A stretch of 6,524 bases of DNA from Hyphomonas sp. (GTDB lineage: Bacteria > Pseudomonadota > Alphaproteobacteria > Caulobacterales > Hyphomonadaceae). Both the position numbers and the translations under genes were made by a program. The notes beneath the pieces are model-generated. The model had not been told where the DNA came from, did not search any database, and was given only the letters and a program-made list of their open reading frames with translations. Location: the NCBI GenBank assembly GCA_024743015.1, contig JANSXJ010000211.1:1-6524 (forward strand). Reading direction: 5' to 3'. The first letter of the stretch is position 1; every line of letters starts with the position of its first letter. This document shows positions 5,513-6,524 of this stretch, in pieces.

Positions 5513-6502
5513 TTAAGCGTTGACGGTGCCCTTCATGAACCCGGCCAGACGCTGATTGATGATCTGGTCTGCCTCGGCCATGATCCGGTCGATCAGTTCC
5601 TTACAGGTCGGGATGTCATTGATCAGGCCAGCCACCATGCCGCAGGACCAGGCCCCTGCATCCATGTCACCTTCCATCATGATGCGCGGGTAAACCCCGG
5701 CGACTTCTTCGATGATGTCCTCGAACTTGAGATCTGCGCCGAGCATTTTCTCTTTCTCAAGGAGGCGCTCTACTGCCGCATTGGTGAGCACGCGCTCAGT
5801 GTTTCGCAGCGGACGCATGACCAGGCGCGTGTCGAGCTCAGAGGCGGCGACAATCGCTTTTTTCACGTTCTCATGCACGGGTGCTTCTTTTGTCGCGATG
5901 AAGCGTGTGCCCATGTTCATGCCTTCCGCGCCCATGGCGAGAGACGCGACCAGCGAACGGCCATCGGCTTGTCCGCCAGACGACACGAATGGAATGTCCA
6001 ATTCATCCGCAGCACGGGGCAACAGGATCATGTTCGGCACGTCATCCTCGCCCGGGTGACCGCCGCACTCAAAGCCATCGACGGAGACCGCATCACAGCC
6101 AATGTCCTGCGCCTTTAGCGAGTGACGCACAGACGTACATTTGTGGATCACCTTGATGCCTGCATCCTTCAAATGGGGCAGGACCTGTGCTGGATTGCGG
6201 CCGGCAGTTTCAACCGCCTTCACACCGCCATCGATGATCGCTTTGACGATCGCCGGATAGTCCGGCGGGTTCAGCGTTGGCAGGAACGTGATGTTCACTC
6301 CGAACGGCTTGTCGGTCATGTCTTTACATTTTGCGATCTCATTGGCGAGATCCTGTGGTGTCTTCTGGGTCAGGCCAGTGATAATGCCGAGGCCTCCTGC
6401 GTTCGAAACGGCGGCTGCCATTTCTGCAAAGCCCACAAAGTGCATGCCACCCTGAATAATCGGGTGCTCAATGCCAAACATCTCGGTAATGGCGGTCTTC
6501 AT
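5513..6502 (-). CDS. FMN-dependent NMO-superfamily enzyme, probably NADH:quinone reductase of the PA1024 type
   Basis: The 329-residue TIM-barrel flavoprotein has the nitronate monooxygenase/2-nitropropane dioxygenase fold. Visible motifs are HPIIQGGMHFVG (13-24), AVSNAGGLGIITGLTQ (31-46), PFGVNITFLPT (66-76), VIHKCTSVRH (118-127), DGFECGGHPGEDD (142-154, with His149), SSGGQADGR (174-182) and GMNMGTRFIAT (194-204); the last two bind the FMN phosphate. The QGGM, VIHKCT..RH and DGFECGGHPGEDD blocks closely resemble Pseudomonas aeruginosa PA1024, which was first called a nitronate monooxygenase and later shown to be an NADH:quinone reductase, so generic NMO labels may mislead. The enzyme should be cytosolic. 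A near-perfect AAGGAGG at 6511-6517 lies 8 bases before the ATG. It is followed by the SDR gene, which suggests a shared redox pathway. Quinone versus nitronate as substrate is inference from motif resemblance. Confidence 0.9.
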   Translation of the reverse strand: MKTAITEMFGIEHPIIQGGMHFVGFAEMAAAVSNAGGLGIITGLTQKTPQDLANEIAKCKDMTDKPFGVNITFLPTLNPPDYPAIVKAIIDGGVKAVETAGRNPAQVLPHLKDAGIKVIHKCTSVRHSLKAQDIGCDAVSVDGFECGGHPGEDDVPNMILLPRAADELDIPFVSSGGQADGRSLVASLAMGAEGMNMGTRFIATKEAPVHENVKKAIVAASELDTRLVMRPLRNTERVLTNAAVERLLEKEKMLGADLKFEDIIEEVAGVYPRIMMEGDMDAGAWSCGMVAGLINDIPTCKELIDRIMAEADQIINQRLAGFMKGTVNA

Positions 6503-6510
6503 GCGGTGAT

Positions 6511-6517
6511 CCTCCTT
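6511..6517 (-). promoter_or_regulatory. Strong Shine-Dalgarno site of the flavoenzyme gene
   Basis: The minus strand reads AAGGAGG 8 bases before the ATG at 6502, a near-consensus site that fixes the start. The promoter itself lies beyond the right edge of the window. Confidence 0.85.
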
Positions 6518-6524
6518 GTTCTCA

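Noticed and set aside
5429..6118. 229-residue open frame on the plus strand
   Set aside because: It lies opposite the flavoenzyme and dehydrogenase start, both of which show full family motifs; its own translation is rich in His, Arg and Cys with no recognisable domain.

Overview
The window looks like ordinary chromosomal DNA from an alphaproteobacterium. It is moderately GC-rich (roughly 55-60% by eye, not counted), densely coding, and uses strong AGGAGG-type ribosome sites. Several GANTC motifs (the CcrM methyltransferase target) lie between the first divergent gene pair. The gene families would fit a Caulobacterales/Hyphomonadaceae-like marine or soil bacterium, but that placement is inference. 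No rRNA, tRNA, CRISPR array, insertion sequence or phage gene was seen, and no gap between genes exceeds about 130 bases.

Layout. (1) Bases 1-1183, minus strand: a short CinA-type molybdopterin-binding-domain protein, followed 9 bases downstream by a small membrane protein cut by the left edge. (2) Bases 1184-1311: a divergent control region with a 9-bp inverted repeat and a cluster of GANTC sites. (3) Bases 1312-2887, plus strand: an unrecognised four-helix membrane protein, ribonuclease HI (rnhA), and a thioredoxin-fold lipoprotein with a WCGSC motif. (4) Bases 2888-4610, plus strand: a two-gene module of a DGPF/YCII-related protein and an ECF42-type sigma factor with a long C-terminal extension, sharing an ATGA overlap. 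(5) Bases 4600-6502, minus strand: an FMN-dependent enzyme of the nitronate monooxygenase superfamily, more like the NADH:quinone reductase PA1024 than a true nitronate monooxygenase, then a classical short-chain dehydrogenase/reductase. The last gene meets the sigma-factor gene tail to tail with an 11-base overlap.

How the parts work together. The DGPF-sigma pair is the clearest regulatory system. ECF42 sigma factors are usually encoded beside DGPF proteins and lack an ordinary anti-sigma factor; the extension on the sigma factor itself is thought to control activity. The 104 bases before the pair hold candidate promoter elements and are the obvious place to look for autoregulation. The flavoenzyme and dehydrogenase form a small redox operon of unknown substrate. 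rnhA is housekeeping; the two membrane proteins and the lipoprotein have no assignable pathway. The window is mostly familiar families; the less-described items are the divergent ECF42 variant, the control region at 1184-1311, and the thioredoxin-like lipoprotein that seems to lack the cis-proline.
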